Assembly (NCBI RefSeq): GCF_964275005.1
Contig: NW_027307677.1
Span: 117,712-181,711 of the forward strand
Length of the DNA: 64,000 nucleotides
Reading direction: 5' to 3'
Source of the DNA: Diadema setosum
Lineage: Eukaryota; Echinodermata; Echinoidea; Diadematoida; Diadematidae
Below the pieces are notes generated by a model. It did not search any database. It was given only the letters and a program-made list of their open reading frames with translations, and was not told where the DNA came from. Of the stretch, positions 1-12,645 are shown one piece after another. A program made the translations under genes and the position numbers. Each line of letters begins with the position of its first letter. The first letter of the stretch is position 1.

Positions 1-2293
1 TTTAAAATTGACAGCAGACTTTTTACCGTGATACAATAAACAAAAATCAAGTCAAAACAAATACTGAGTTATAGGAACGTTGAGTAATCTCACATCAGAA
101 AATTCATCTGAGAAATACTGCCAAACCCTGCCGCTTAAGAATTTGTCGCACTTTTTACTGATTTTCTCTAAGAAATACAATGTACCCGAATTTATAAAGA
201 AAAAAAATCGTGATAAAGCAACGACAATAAAAAAAAAAGAACACCCTCCGTAAGAAATAATTTGGCAAAACAGTACAGACGAAGATAGAAAGGCGTTTAA
301 ATAAGGATTGGAACTCACTGCCAGTGAGAAACAGATAGAAGAAAGAAAAAGAAGAAGAAAAGAAATGCAAACAATCGGCTCCAAGGAGACAAGAGAACGT
401 ATGGTAAGGACTTTTGAGATTTTGCCAAAAAGTGTTCTATTGTGACTTTAAACAACATGTCGCAAGTTCCTTGTGGCGATTTCCGACGATATACGTCCTT
501 CTACTCTTATACTGCGAACACAGTGAGTATTGAAGCAGTGTCCCCCCCCCCCATAGAACACCTATATATCATTATGTAATTTGCTAATGATGCTGTTAGC
601 CCCAAACACATTAAAGTTATCCTGAATGAAAAGAAATCCAACTCGACACCTTGAGAGTAAGACATTCTATTCGATTCTATTCGAAAGAAAGAAGAAAAAA
701 AACATTTTATCGCCTCCCAAAACTTCTACAGGACCCCAACCTCTGGAAGGATGGTAAAAGTGCAAAGTGAGAATAATACACAAATCAGGTGGTACAGAGG
801 ATCCAAGATCATTTAGAATAATGAAATAGCTCTGAAATCTTACAAGTATCAACAATTGACACACTATTTCATCAGTAACTGATGGCCGAAAGAGCAGTAA
901 AAATGTCCCCTTGTCAATGTTATAATATTAATCCATCTATGCAGAAGCACTTCTCGATATTAATGGAGGCACAGTCAAGATATCAAAATACTCTTGACTC
1001 AGTGGAGTAGTAAAATCTCCTCACCTGGGGAGCGTTTCATGAAGTATTTTGGTTGGATATTCTTCTCACAAGCTGTTACAAGCTACTGAAATCCTTGCAT
1101 CTGATTGGAATAGAACAAATTTGTCCGACAACTTTGTTGGACAAAAATAATGCTTCATGCGAATTCCCCCAAGAACTTCTGACAGTTCCCCTTTCAATAT
1201 ATGTATTCCAATGAGACCCGCTCTCCCCTATCATTTTCTCACTCACCTTTAAGACCTGATATTAAAACATTGTTATGCAAGCAATAGAACGAAGTTCTGG
1301 TATGATTTGATCGTATAATCCTAATAGAATAAGTATGATCTCAAAACGAATGTGAACAATAGGAAAGCAAATGCACCGCTTTGAAGCAGATACATTGAAT
1401 CACATGGCTATCGGATGCGATGTAATTAGGTTTGCAATGTTTTTATTGGCTTTCGAGGGAGCTGAATTTGAAAATAAGGAGAGATAGGAAGAAAGAGAGG
1501 TGAGAGAGTGAGCTAGTAAGAAATGGAAAGAAGACGGAAAAGAGAACGAAACAAAGAATGTATAACTGCTGTGGTTAAATACTATGTTTATATAGATGTA
1601 TAGTATTCCTGCATAATATTCTTTGTTATGAATTTTTGATTGTTGAGTATATTTATAAAGTATTATGTGAATTTTATATATTTTATTATAATGCGTAATG
1701 AGTCTAATAATTAAATGTTGATTTTTTTTTTCCATTTTCTTACCTGTGCCTTGTGTCTCCTGCTTAATCCAGGAGGTAGCCTACGTACCATGCAATCTAT
1801 TCTTTGGATATTCTTTGTAGAGGTAATAAAGAATGTTGCACTATTTGCATCTAAGCACAAGAAAATAATAATTATGCACACGCAGATTTCACTTTTCATT
1901 GTATGAAAGAGTGGTAAAGTTATCTTGCCTTTCCATTTGTTTTCATTTCAGTTCAATGCAATTCATTTGAATTCAATTTGATATATCTTTAATTGTGTTA
2001 GCTGCAATTTCTTGATACCATTTTCATTTTATTCGGAATATTGTAAATTGAATTGAATTGAATTGAATTCGATTGAACGTAATTGACACTGCATGTATCA
2101 TGTGTTGACATATAAAAAGGTGAACATTTCTAGGATTTGTAATCTCGAGTGTGACACTAATTGAGCCCTATACACGTTGTAGAGGATATTACGGCAGCAA
2201 ATGTCTTATTAGTAAATAGTCCAATTGCTTATACATATTTATCTTTTTAGTTGTAGTAAGGCTTCCTATTGGAGGTGAATACTACAGTGAGAA

Positions 2294-2331
<38 letters not shown>

Positions 2332-2600
2332 TCTGTTTTGTAATGACATAATGCAGTATTAAATGTACTTGCATTGCATACCAAGCCATATGTGCCAAAG
2401 GGGGATGCCATCAATACTTTGGAGTGATGTTTCGGTAGAGTGAATATATTGTGAGAGTAAGTGTGGTGCAGTGTTAACGAGTTACCATTTTAGTAACAAG
2501 ATGAAGGTTTGCGTTTCTAATGAGGAAACACGTAGTGATTTATCTTTCCTATGGAAACTGAAATGTTACTCTGTTGTAGTGGTATCCGTAGATGTTTTTC
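1..2600. other. Noncoding stretch, no gene recognised
   Basis: All reading frames here are short and interrupted. The stretch holds homopolymer runs (C run near 541-551), a TTGAA-rich low-complexity patch near 2045-2090 and the CA microsatellite listed separately. No RNA gene or splice-consistent exon series was found. Confidence 0.6.
2296..2325. repeat. (CA)n microsatellite
   Basis: Uninterrupted CA dinucleotide array of about 15 units followed by an AAACAC variant. Confidence 0.95.
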
Positions 2601-3609
2601 ATCTCACCTGACCCGAAGGCTCAAGTGAGCTACATGCATTGCCACCGCTCTTTGTCCGACGTCCGTCGTCTGTCGCCCGTCGTGCGTAAACTTTTTACAG
2701 TTTCATCTCCTTCTTGAGAACCGCATGGCAGATTTTTCATTAAACTTGGCAGGTGGCATCCCAAGGGGGATAGGATCTCAATTTGATAAAATGGGCACCA
2801 TGCCCCACCTATAGGAGGCCCCCATTGGGCCCATTGGGCCCAAACCCCCCAAATTAAGAAAGTTTTCAAAATCTTCTCTAGAACCAGAAGTGATAGAGCT
2901 AATAAACTTAATACTATGAATTAGTACATTGATGACTGTAGTTTCAGGTTTGTTCATGACGGAATCAGGGGTGCTTCCCTTAGGACCCAGGGGATGGAGA
3001 TGGGAAGGGGTCCTTAACCCTATAAATCCTAAGTGGGGGGAGGGGCAATGTGCCCCCATCATATTTTCGTTTGCCGCTCCTACACGCTTTACCCGATTTC
3101 AACCAAATTTGGTGACTTTTCCTAGAATCTTACTGCAAAATTTTTGATATATAATTTAGGGATGTCTGATATTCCTGGTTGCCATGGCAACAGTTAACTG
3201 ACAACCATGTTAGTCAGATTTTGTATGATTTTCTCTTTCAATTTCAGTTAACAATCTAATTATGGAGGAAATGGCGGTTTCCTTGGCTGTAATTTGCTGA
3301 AGGACCGAAATGTGAAGGAATTATGACTTAGAATTACCCTAAAATAGTCTTCTTATTATTTCCTTTATTTTTTATAATACATTAGGCATCAAACAATAGA
3401 TATAATAGAAATTAAAAATACAGCATATTTCAAAGATTATCTTTTCATTTTGTGTTATCTTCACACAAGCTTTGCCTGTAATATCATTTGTTTATCAAAA
3501 TATCGATCTGCAAACTCAAAATCTCAATATTTTGGAAATATGAAATGTGATACCATTATGTACCCATTCCAAGCAGTACAATATAGGTTTCATATATTTC
3601 TTTATATTG

Positions 3610-3889
3610 CAGTGCCGTATATAAAGAGAGTCTGGCCAACTCGGTTTTTGGCTTACGTGTTTTGAAGCCTGTGATTGGTCAAAAGCTGGTCCCGTGATCT
3701 ACAGGCGCCATGTCGTTACTGAAGTGCGCTCATACGCAATGCCCATTGTTTACTGCCCCTTATTTGGCGTGGTTATTTTGTTACGTCTGAGCGTACACGC
3801 TAATCCTGTGACGCGTAATACGCGCGGTAACGACATGGCGTCCAAATTAGCAGTTGGCCAGACTCTCTTAATACATGTATACGGCACTG
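3610..3889. mobile_element. hAT-like MITE, 280 bp, with 8-9 bp target duplication
   Basis: The ends are CAGTGCCGTATA and its complement. The element is flanked on both sides by TTTATATTG (3601-3609 and 3890-3898). A CAGTG start with an 8-9 bp duplication fits hAT best; a MULE is the alternative. Internal arms GCGCCATGTCGTTAC and GTAACGACATGGCG make it a foldback. It has no coding capacity. Confidence 0.8.
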
Positions 3890-4517
3890 TTTATATTGTA
3901 ATGAATTGCGCCCCCACATGTTGACCTTGAGAAATTTCAACCATAACAAATAGTGAAGGTTGACCTGCTCTTCCTTTGTAGTAAATAATGTATGAAAATG
4001 ATTGGTATAAAATAAAAACATATATACATTGTACTGGGGATAAAGAAATAGAAAAAACATGATTACAGCGTACTTCCTATGTATTTCTTTATATTTTATG
4101 AAAAAGCGCCCTCAGTGGGGGACCTTGAGAAATTTCAAACATTGAGTCATGCAGAGCATGAGTTGCTCTACCCATGTGCCAAATATGATGGTTATACATC
4201 ATATGATAAAGAAGTTATGTAGGGGACACAATGTGCCCCCCCCCCCCTTGCGCCTGGAAGGGGTCAAATAGCTTAGGCTTTATAGGGTTAATGGTCCCTA
4301 AACTGTACATTTTCATTTTCTTCTTGAAAACCCCACAAGAATTTTCACCAAACTTAGCAAGTAGTATCCCTTAGGGAGATAGAAGCTCAATTCCTTCAAT
4401 TGGGCACCATAGCCCTCCTTGGGGCCCCAGTGGTCCACCCCATCCCCATTGAGGGATCTTTAAAGATTTTCTCTAGAAGCAGCAGGGATTGAGCTAAGTT
4501 AATACAATGAGTCAATA

Positions 4518-4766
4518 TGAAGAGTTTGTTCGCAAAAACCGATAAGTCCATATTTACCAAATGGAGATACTTGCGATTAAAGGTCAAGAAAAATAAAGAG
4601 AATAATAAGAAAAATTTTGCTTCTTTTGACCATAACTTAAAAAAATGTACCTTTATATGTAGTGACCAATATATCATTTAAAAGGTATTATATTGTACTT
4701 TATGACAGAGACCGTACTTCAAAATCTTCAAAAATGGACTTATCGTTTTTGCGTACAAACTCTTCA
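4518..4766. mobile_element. 249-bp TA-target MITE, copy 1
   Basis: The inverted termini are TGAAGAGTTTGTTCGC..., flanked by TA on each side. Copy 2 at 36793-37041 has exactly the same length. It interrupts the dispersed repeat just before its ACATTGATGACTG phrase. Confidence 0.85.
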
Positions 4767-5580
4767 TATATTGATGACTGTTGTTTCAAGTTTGTTCATG
4801 GCAAACTCAGGGGTGCCCCCCCCCCCCGACCCAGGGGAGTGGGGTGGGATGGGCCCAAATAGGGACTTGAATTGTACATGTTTGTACTCTTCTCGAAACC
4901 CCCTTGATAAAAGTTCACCATACTTGGCAGGTAACATGATAGGGGATTAGCATCTGAATTTACTTCAACTAGGCACCATGCTCCCATTGGGGATCCTATA
5001 GAGGAGCCAATCCCCCAACATTAAGGAATATTTTCAAATTCTTTTTCTCTAGAACCAGAAGTGATAAAAAGCAAGTTGAATAAAAATTTGTACATTGATG
5101 ACTTTAGTTCCAAGTTTGTTCATTGCACATCCAAACCTCCTAAATTAAGGAATATTTATATAATATTGACTGGCCTCGAGGGAGATACCAGAAAATATTC
5201 TGTCAGTGCGGGCAATATGTATCTGGTATCTCCCTCGAGGCCAGTCAATATCATAATTATTACCTATCCCCTAGGTAAATTAAGAAAATATGTGAATACA
5301 GTTATACACTGTGGTATAGATCAAGCCACATTTGACTACCTGTAGATCATCACCAACATGTCGAATGATTGAAAAATTGTTCATCAGTGCATATCATTCA
5401 ACTCCAACTTCAAAGATACGTATGTAGTTGTAACAGGCGAACTTCAAACATCTGAACGCTTTTACACTTTACTTTTGCTTCTGTTTCAATTTGGAGAGTT
5501 GTAATAACTGATGGCCACTGTGCAGTTAAACGTTTGTTTGACGCGTCGTGCTGCTGGAACTCGTGGAAGTGGTCGACCAT

Positions 5581-6627
5581 AGGCCCATTTACACTTGCTT
5601 GGAAAAATCGCGATTTTTCTAAAATCGCGACATTTGGGTGTAAGTTGCTAAGCAACTACACCCAAACGCCCTCGAAACATCGCCAGAAAAATCGCTTGCC
5701 GGAGTGCGATTTTTTGAAACATCGCGAAGTTTGAGGCGAAGTTAGCGAGTGTAAACCCAAGCTGCAGAAATATCGCGATTTTTCATCACGTGACTTTCGG
5801 TCTCGGATTGCACCGGGAGTTTACGCGCGCTCCCGATCCCTCTTTGGAACGTGTAGAGAGTACGTCGGTCACTGGCCAGAGTACTAGTACACGGTATAGA
5901 CAGCTAGCTGTGTACGGCCGATCCTCGATCGGCTCGTAGTCTCTTGCTCATCTCCCTCTCCCTGATGAAACTAGTACGTGAAAACTACTACTAGTAGCAA
6001 ACCTGAAGTTCTCCAACCACGTATCATCACCCCAAGACGACTTAACAAAATAATGTTCTCCCAGAAATGCGTTGATTCAGATTGTGAGAGAGCCCGTACT
6101 GCTCTCGATATACGCCGTTTGTGGAATACTAGTACAGGAGTACGTAACAAGTGTGAGTTCTTGCTGTCGCCTGATAAAATACCAGTCCTAACTTCCAAGT
6201 CCTACTTCTCACTTTCGTCATATCGGCGAAATTTCATGATCCTCCTGAATGCTGCTGTAGATGAAGTTTTACACACCTACTACGTATGTGATCTAATATA
6301 GCAAGCTATATAGTTTTACCGTAAGTATAACAGTCTCGAGAAGCACAAATTTATGTGTGCATTGTACTGATAAAAAGCCCTGGCTCAACGTTCCAACCAG
6401 CTGTTGTGATCAAAATATACTGCACTGCAGTGAAAACGAACAGAAAAGCGCGCGCTTCCACTCGGCTACCGTGTTGAAAAGAGGTAAATTACGCATGCGC
6501 ACTACCGACCAAAAAATCGCGATGTTTCGTGAAGCTCAAACTTCGCATGCTTTTGCGCAAGTGTAAACGGTGGAACCAAAATATCGCGATTTTAAAAATC
6601 GCGATGTTAGTAAGTGTAAATGCGGCT
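5581..6627. mobile_element. 1.05-kb nonautonomous element with CAT target duplication
   Basis: The inverted termini are AGGCCCATTTACACTT and AGCCGCATTTACACTT, each followed by paired ATCGCGAT palindromes. CAT flanks both sides (5578-5580, 6628-6630). The uninterrupted mirrored arm at about 7300 supplies a near-empty site. The interior has a 107-codon frame (5978-6301) with no recognisable domain. The superfamily is not clear. Confidence 0.75.
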
Positions 6628-6630
6628 CAT

Positions 6631-7295
6631 GTATGAGTTGATTTATCGGCGTTCTGCGGTGCATGTAATCGACACGCAGCGACGTCCTTAAATGTTTTCT
6701 CTTCGTGGTCGATCGGAATGTTTACATGAGGTGGGAAGAGAAGGAGTGGAATCTCTCTTCCCACCTCCCTGTCTTACAGTGCACTCCCGTTATAACGAAC
6801 ACGTGGTTATAACAAAATTCTGGTTATAATAGGTAATGATATCTATTATTACCTATACGAGGTAGTTTTGCGAGGCAATTACAGTTGTTATTTTGCAGGG
6901 TCGGGAGTTCAGCGGGCGATATTACAGCATATTACGAGCATCCGGGGTTTTACATATACAGTGGGCTCCCGTTATAACGAAATCCTCGGGACCGGCAGTT
7001 ATTCTTTCGTCATATCGGAATTTCGTTATAACCGAACAAATAAACGATAGAGATACATAGAGTGGATGACATTGCAGCCCAAATATTTACTTCGTTATAA
7101 CCAGAATTTTGTTATAACCGCGTGTTCGTTATAACGGGAGTGCACTGTAAAACAGGGAGGTGGGAAGAGAGATTCCACTCCTTCTCTTCCCACCTTATGT
7201 AAACATTCCGATCGACCACGAAGAGAAAATATTCAAGGACGTCGCTGCGTGTTGATTACACGCACCGCAGAACGCCGATAAATCAACTCATACAA
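6631..7295. repeat. Inner inverted repeat of the foldback element
   Basis: 6631-6776 and 7148-7295 are near-perfect reverse complements, including GAGTGGAATCTCTCTTCCC and a TCGATCGGAATGTTTACAT block. They form a central stem around the pogo-like MITE at 6777-7147. Confidence 0.85.
6777..7147. mobile_element. pogo/Tc1-like MITE with TTATAACGAA repeats, copy 1
   Basis: It begins CAGTGCACTCCCGTTATAAC and ends in the complement, flanked by TA. It is filled with GTTATAAC motifs. A second terminus-like phrase, CAGTGGGCTCCCGTTATAAC, at about 6959 suggests one copy inserted in another. Relatives lie at 49494-50039 and 54505-54679. Confidence 0.8.
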
Positions 7296-7343
7296 GGTCG
7301 ACCACTTCCACAAGTTCCAGCAGCACGACGCGTCAAACAATGA

Positions 7344-7609
7344 CTAACTGCACAGTGACTATCAATTATTTCAACTCTCCAAATTGAAACAGAAGCAAAA
7401 GTAAAGTGTAAAAGCGTTCAGATGTTTGAAGTTCGCCTGTTACAACTACATATGTATCTTTGAAGTTGGAGTTGAGCTAACTGCACAGTGACCATCAGTT
7501 TTTTCAACTCTCCAAATTGAAACAGAAGCAAAAGTAAAGTGTAAAAGCGTTCAGATGTTTGAAGTTCGCCTGTTACAACTACATATGTATCTTTGAAGTT
7601 GGAGTTGAA
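7344..7609. repeat. 133-bp tandem duplication in the foldback right arm
   Basis: Two adjacent copies start CTAACTGCACAGTGAC at 7344 and 7477 and end AGTTGGAGTTGA. They differ at only a few bases. The left arm has a single copy, so the duplication arose after the arms formed. Confidence 0.9.
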
Positions 7610-7755
7610 TGATATACACTGATGAACAATTTTTCAATTATTCGACATGTTGGTGATGATCTACAGTCATAGTCAAATGTGGCTTGATAATACCATAGTG
7701 TATAGCTGTATTCACATATTTTCTTAATTTACATAGGGGATAGGTAATAATTATA

Positions 7756-8045
7756 CACTCTAAAAAATACATAGTCAAATTTGACTAGAATCTCGTCGTA
7801 TTTGACCAGATTATAGGATCCCAGGGGCACTTACTCTTTTCTAGTCATTTTTACTAGAAAAACCTAGTCACAGATTTTGACTAGAAATCTACTCAATGTT
7901 TATGACTAGAAAATCTAGTTGGTTTGACTGGTTTCTGGTAAAAGATGATTAGAAAATACTGATCAGTTATTTGACTAGATATGTAGTCAGTGTTGTGATT
8001 CATGAATCTAGTCAAATTCAACTTGTTTCTATTCAAAATGACCAG
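7756..8045. promoter_or_regulatory. Left subterminal repeat array of the CACTA-like element
   Basis: At least eight copies of TGACTAGA, TCTAGTCA or one-mismatch variants lie in both orientations, starting with AGTCAAATTTGACTAGA next to the terminus. CACTA elements carry such motifs as accessory-protein binding sites; that role here is inferred. Confidence 0.7.
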
Positions 8046-8074
8046 AACATCTTTTCAATCTCACCAATCACACA

Positions 8075-9088
8075 TCAGTCACAAATCAATTATGAATGCT
8101 GTGACAAATTGTGTAACATTTAACTGACACAAATGCATGTTTTATTCTGAACCAATAATCATCGGAACATGCTACTCGTAACACTGAGTATAAAGCTTGC
8201 AATGAATATTGCATTGATTCATGAACATTTCTGATTTTTCATTCATTTTCTTTAATAACTCTCTCTTTGCAAATTGAATATTCAGCATTATCAACAATGT
8301 GTGTAGAATACAAGGCATGTACACGAACATTTTTTTTCTCAAAATTAACATTCATTTTCACTCAGTCTTCCATGACATTCTACCTTGTCACATATCTCAA
8401 GTTTCCTAGATCATAGCAAACGAGGCATCATGAAAACTACAATAATCAGGCTTTCAGTTGTCTAGCACATTTAACGATGACAAGTTGATGATGATAGAGA
8501 TGTAATCGATCGAACATGGGCTTACAAAGAGTTTCGGATTAAAAGTTTACATAGACAATTTGATAATTGATATTTGATATCAGTCACAAATCAATTATGA
8601 ATGCTATGACAAATTGTGTAACATTTAACTGACACAAATGCATATTTTATTCTGAACCAATAATCATCGGAACATGCTACTCGTAACACCGAGTATAAAG
8701 CTTGCAATGAATATTGCATTGATTCATGAACATTTCTGATTTTTCATTCATTTCCTTTAATAACTCTCTCTTTGCAAATTGAATATTCAGCATTATCAAC
8801 AATGTGTGTAGAATACAAGGCATGTACACGAACGTTTTTTTCTCAAAATTAACATTCATTTTCACTCGGTCTTCCATGACATTCTACCTTGTCACATATC
8901 TCAAGTTTCCTAGATCATACGCAACAAACGAGGCATCATGAAAACTACAATAATCAGGCTTTCAGTTGTTAGCACATTTAACGATGACAAGTTGATGATG
9001 ATAGAGATGTAATCGATCGAACATGGGCTTACAAAAAATGTTTCGGATAAAAAGTTCACATAGACAATTTGATAATTGATATTTGATA
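8075..9088. repeat. 505-bp tandem duplication inside the CACTA-like element
   Basis: Copies begin TCAGTCACAAATCAATTATG at 8075 and at about 8580 and run through a shared CAAGTTGATGATGATAGAGA phrase. They are very similar, with small indels. No open frame is shared between them. Confidence 0.9.
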
Positions 9089-9454
9089 ATATTGAGTGAT
9101 TGATTTGATCAGGGAGCCCCACATAACACACAGCTCTCCTGCATTGCGTTCGCACGCCCAGTCAATCGGCGAGCATTAGATAACGGGGATCAAATATTTG
9201 AAAAGAGTCTAAAAGTATGATTGTTCTCATTGGGTACGCTCAAACCCGGCCATCTTTGAACTCACACACAATGCTGAATCATTGTGCAGACTTCTATTCG
9301 GTTTGTAGATTCTGAAGTTGAACAATAAAACAATGACATTTTTTTTTTTTTGGCTCATACCTCAAATTGCCAATGCTGATGAAGCCACAGTTTGTTTGTT
9401 TGTGTTTTTTTTTTCTGAGGAAGATGACGGTTTTGAGATTTGAATTATGTTTAA

Positions 9455-10245
9455 CTAAAAATGTCGCCATGGCAACTGGCATGCCTCCGCCATATCACAT
9501 TATTCTCCATTAATAGCTGCAGGACATACTGCCAGTGTGAGACCGTATGTTACATGACTGGTACATAATAAATTTCTGGTGATTATACACTAAGTTCCAG
9601 GACAGTACTTAAGAGCCACTTTCAATACATGTATATGGATGAGTGAAATTTCAGCATTTTCACTTGACCCAAAACTTTTCCTACACAATCACTGTGCATT
9701 AATGTATGAATATACATATTTTCTCCATATGAATATGGAGAAAATAGTACTGTATGATTTCAGCATTCAATAATATAATTTTAGCATTTTAAGGTGACCT
9801 TTGACCCTTGACCTTTGACTTCATGTCCCAAAACATCCACAGAGAAGCAATGTCAGGCAACACATGTACATTACACATGCATTACGTTTCATGAAGATAC
9901 CTTGAACCATTTCAAAGATATGAAGAAAAATGTGAAATTTTAGCAGTCACTCGACCTTTGACCGTTGACCTCATGTCCCAAACATTTCTTCAAGGAATCT
10001 TTATCTGGTAATTTATGTATAAACCAAGTTTCAAGAAAATACCTTCTGGCGTTGCAGAGATATGAGGGAAATAGTGAAATTTTGAGCATTTGACCTTGAC
10101 CCAAATCTGGACCCAAAAGTTAAGAGGCACAACTTCACCCCCTCAAGCTGTCCACAAAATTGATTATGGACCGACGAACTGATGGAAGGACGGACAAACC
10201 AAAAACATAATGCCTCCAGCGACACTTCGTGGAGGAGGCATAAAA
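9455..10245 (+). repeat. AATGTCGC...GAGGCATA repeat, copy A
   Basis: It starts AAAATGTCGCCATGGCAACT and TGCCTCCGCCATATCACATT, holds several TGACCTTTGACC-type phrases, and ends with a GGACGGACAA patch, CATAATGCCTCC and GGAGGAGGCATAAAAA. It is noncoding, with short inverted TGCCTCC/GGAGGCA ends. Copies B, C and D are listed separately. Confidence 0.8.
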
Positions 10246-10249
10246 ATTC

Positions 10250-10605
10250 ACTATATACCCCAAAACGATGTAAAGTTTTGAATCTGAATTTAGCTCCTGG
10301 ACTATTTAGGATGATTCCCACCAATTTTGGTTAAACTCCACTTATATGTTCTGGAGAGGACTTCCGATAAAAATGTCCTTTTCCCCCCTCAAGCCCCCTT
10401 CCCCAAACTTTCGCTCCCTCAAGGGGCCCATCCTAGCATTTTTGCCATGAACAATCTACAATCTTCATATATAAAGGTAGCTTACAGCATATATTGACTC
10501 ACTTGTTTTGGGGTCTAGAGAAGATTCTTAAAATTTGCCCCCTTTTTCCCCCTTGGGAGCCCTCCCCCTGGGCGCCACATGGTCATTCGGCTCAGGTGAG
10601 CTAAA
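10250..10605. repeat. Copy of the CTCACCTGA dispersed repeat
   Basis: It contains C-run and GGGGCCC-type blocks typical of the 2600-5161 repeat and ends CATTCGGCTCAGGTGAGCTA, the complement of that repeat's start. Confidence 0.6.
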
Positions 10606-12645
10606 AACTAGAGATCCAAATAAGTGAAGGGTAGAACAAAATCCGACAAGCAATGAGATGGGAATAAAATTTTGAAAGTCGAGATCACTGTACATAATAT
10701 TATGGCAACTCAAAATTGGCCGAGTGGATCATGCCATTGTGATGTAGGTGGCGGACAACTCACAAATACGCTCCAACAAAAAATGACTAAAGTGTAATTT
10801 TTTTTCTAAATATTTTTGTACTGAACTGGTTTTCTTTCTTTCAGAACTACCTATAACAATATTTGCTCTGCAATAGGTCGAGAAATGCCCAAAGTAAAGG
10901 CACTCCTGTAAAAGTAAATCATGGCAGTGGTTTTCAAGGAATCCTTGCTGTCAAAAACAAGGTGTGGCGAAAATTCTTTTTTATTTCTCAAAAAATGAGT
11001 GAGATTCAAAACAAATTACATCATACTTTAATATAACTGAAACAAAAACCAATTGAAAAAAATGAAAATATGGCATGTATTCTTCATTTCAATCAGCACC
11101 CCGACACTGACAAAGTCTCCCGTTTTCCCACCCCCCCCCCCCTTACATAACAAGGGGATTATCAAACTTTGTGTCACTTTCCGTCTCCCAAACATTTGTT
11201 CAGGCGACAAAAAAAGCATACTATTACATAAAATCTTAGTACAGTGCAACCTCAGCTTATCAAGCCTACTCAGGACAAGCTTCCATCCATATACGGTAAG
11301 TGATATGTCCAGATATGACACTAATGTAGTGGGACACCATTTCTATGAAATTCATTGGGTAGATGGGCCTTTTTGTTGTAAAATCTTTTCCTTGGTGTCA
11401 TGGGTGATTGCAAATCATCTACAATGCTACTATAATGTTCAAAAAGGAAATAAAATGCAATAAAAATCCTATGAAATATCAATGAACCGAATAAGGAATA
11501 AAAAAGAAAGCCCGCCAGGTGACGCAGTTGATAGAGAAGTCTGGATAAGTGAGATAGCTCTGTACGCAGTTTCAACTACAGTCAACTCTGTACAAGAAGT
11601 CGTCTATATACAAGTGAAAAAAAAAGTCTGATTTATCCACAGTTCGATCAAAATTTTTCAAGGGGTGGCCCCAAAGTGGCTAGGTCAATTTTGAAGGCCT
11701 TTTCATTCCTAGAATGCATTCACATTGGCATAATCAGATAGTTCTGTTCATGCAGAAGAAAATGACACCAAAATAATAAAGCGAGAAACAAGTATCCTCT
11801 AAATAGGAGAGAGGATGAGGTTGCAGCAGTGATAAAACATTATTTTCGAGTGGGGACCAGCATCTCTGACTACATTCCTTACATAACGCTGGAAAATACA
11901 CTTATTGAATACAAACATGCACATCAAAAAATGCACATTTTCCTGCTCTTGAGTTTATTTTTTTTTTTTTGAAAATGCACTGTAATTCTGGCAAATCATA
12001 AGATAAAAACTACCCAACCAAAATTTCCGATCTCATTGTCATTTTCTTTTGCATTAAATAAACTATCCAATAATGCCAATATAAAAGAATTTCAGCAAAC
12101 ATATGGCTTTCAAAATTGGCATTGCCTCTTTTTGGGGGCAACCGGGTATAAACTCTTTTGTATTGGTATGATCAGATAGTGTATTTAATGCAGAAGAAAA
12201 TGACACCTACATCATTAATTGTGGTTGTGTAGTTTTTATTCTATGTTTCATCAAAGCTACGATGTTATTTCTGATAAATCATAAACTCAAAAGTAGGAAT
12301 TGAGTTTACAATTTTAAAAAAATTACGTTGTTACTCCAACAAAGCATAGAATAAAAACGAATCAACCAAATATTATGATCTTGGTGTCATTTTCTTTTGC
12401 ATCATATACACTATTTAATCTAGGCTGCACAAAAAGAGTTTCGACAATGAGGCCACCAAAGTCGATCATCCCTCTTTCAAACATAGACAATCCCAAAGAA
12501 AATTTCCACATGCCACAATCCACAAAATCAACTATATCTTCAGAAATAGATATGTGCTCCAAAACCAGATCAATATACAATGTTACTGTTCAATGAACAT
12601 TTCAAGTCAGCGCCGTAGTTGGTGTACAGTGGAGCCCTTACGGCT

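Larger units (their letters stand above)
2600..5161. repeat. Dispersed repeat beginning CTCACCTGA, interrupted by MITEs
   Basis: It starts with CTCACCTGACCCGAAGGCTC followed by a CGTCCGTCGTC-rich stretch. Phrases then recur in series: CTCTAGAACCAGAAGTGATA at about 2876 and 5049, ACATTGATGACTG at about 2930, 4770 and 5091, and a G/C-run block near 3030, 4220 and 4820. A hAT-like MITE (3610-3889) and a TA-flanked MITE (4518-4766) sit inside it. A related copy occurs at 10250-10605, and the family appears to resume at 29003 after the foldback and CACTA insertions. No coding capacity is visible. Confidence 0.7.

Noticed and set aside
5978-6301. 107-codon frame inside the CAT-flanked element
   Set aside because: No recognisable domain, no splice partners, and it lies in a nonautonomous element full of palindromes.
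11239-11600. TACAGTGCAACCTCAGCTTATC as another pogo-like MITE start
   Set aside because: No complementary terminus with TA could be placed, and the similarity is short.
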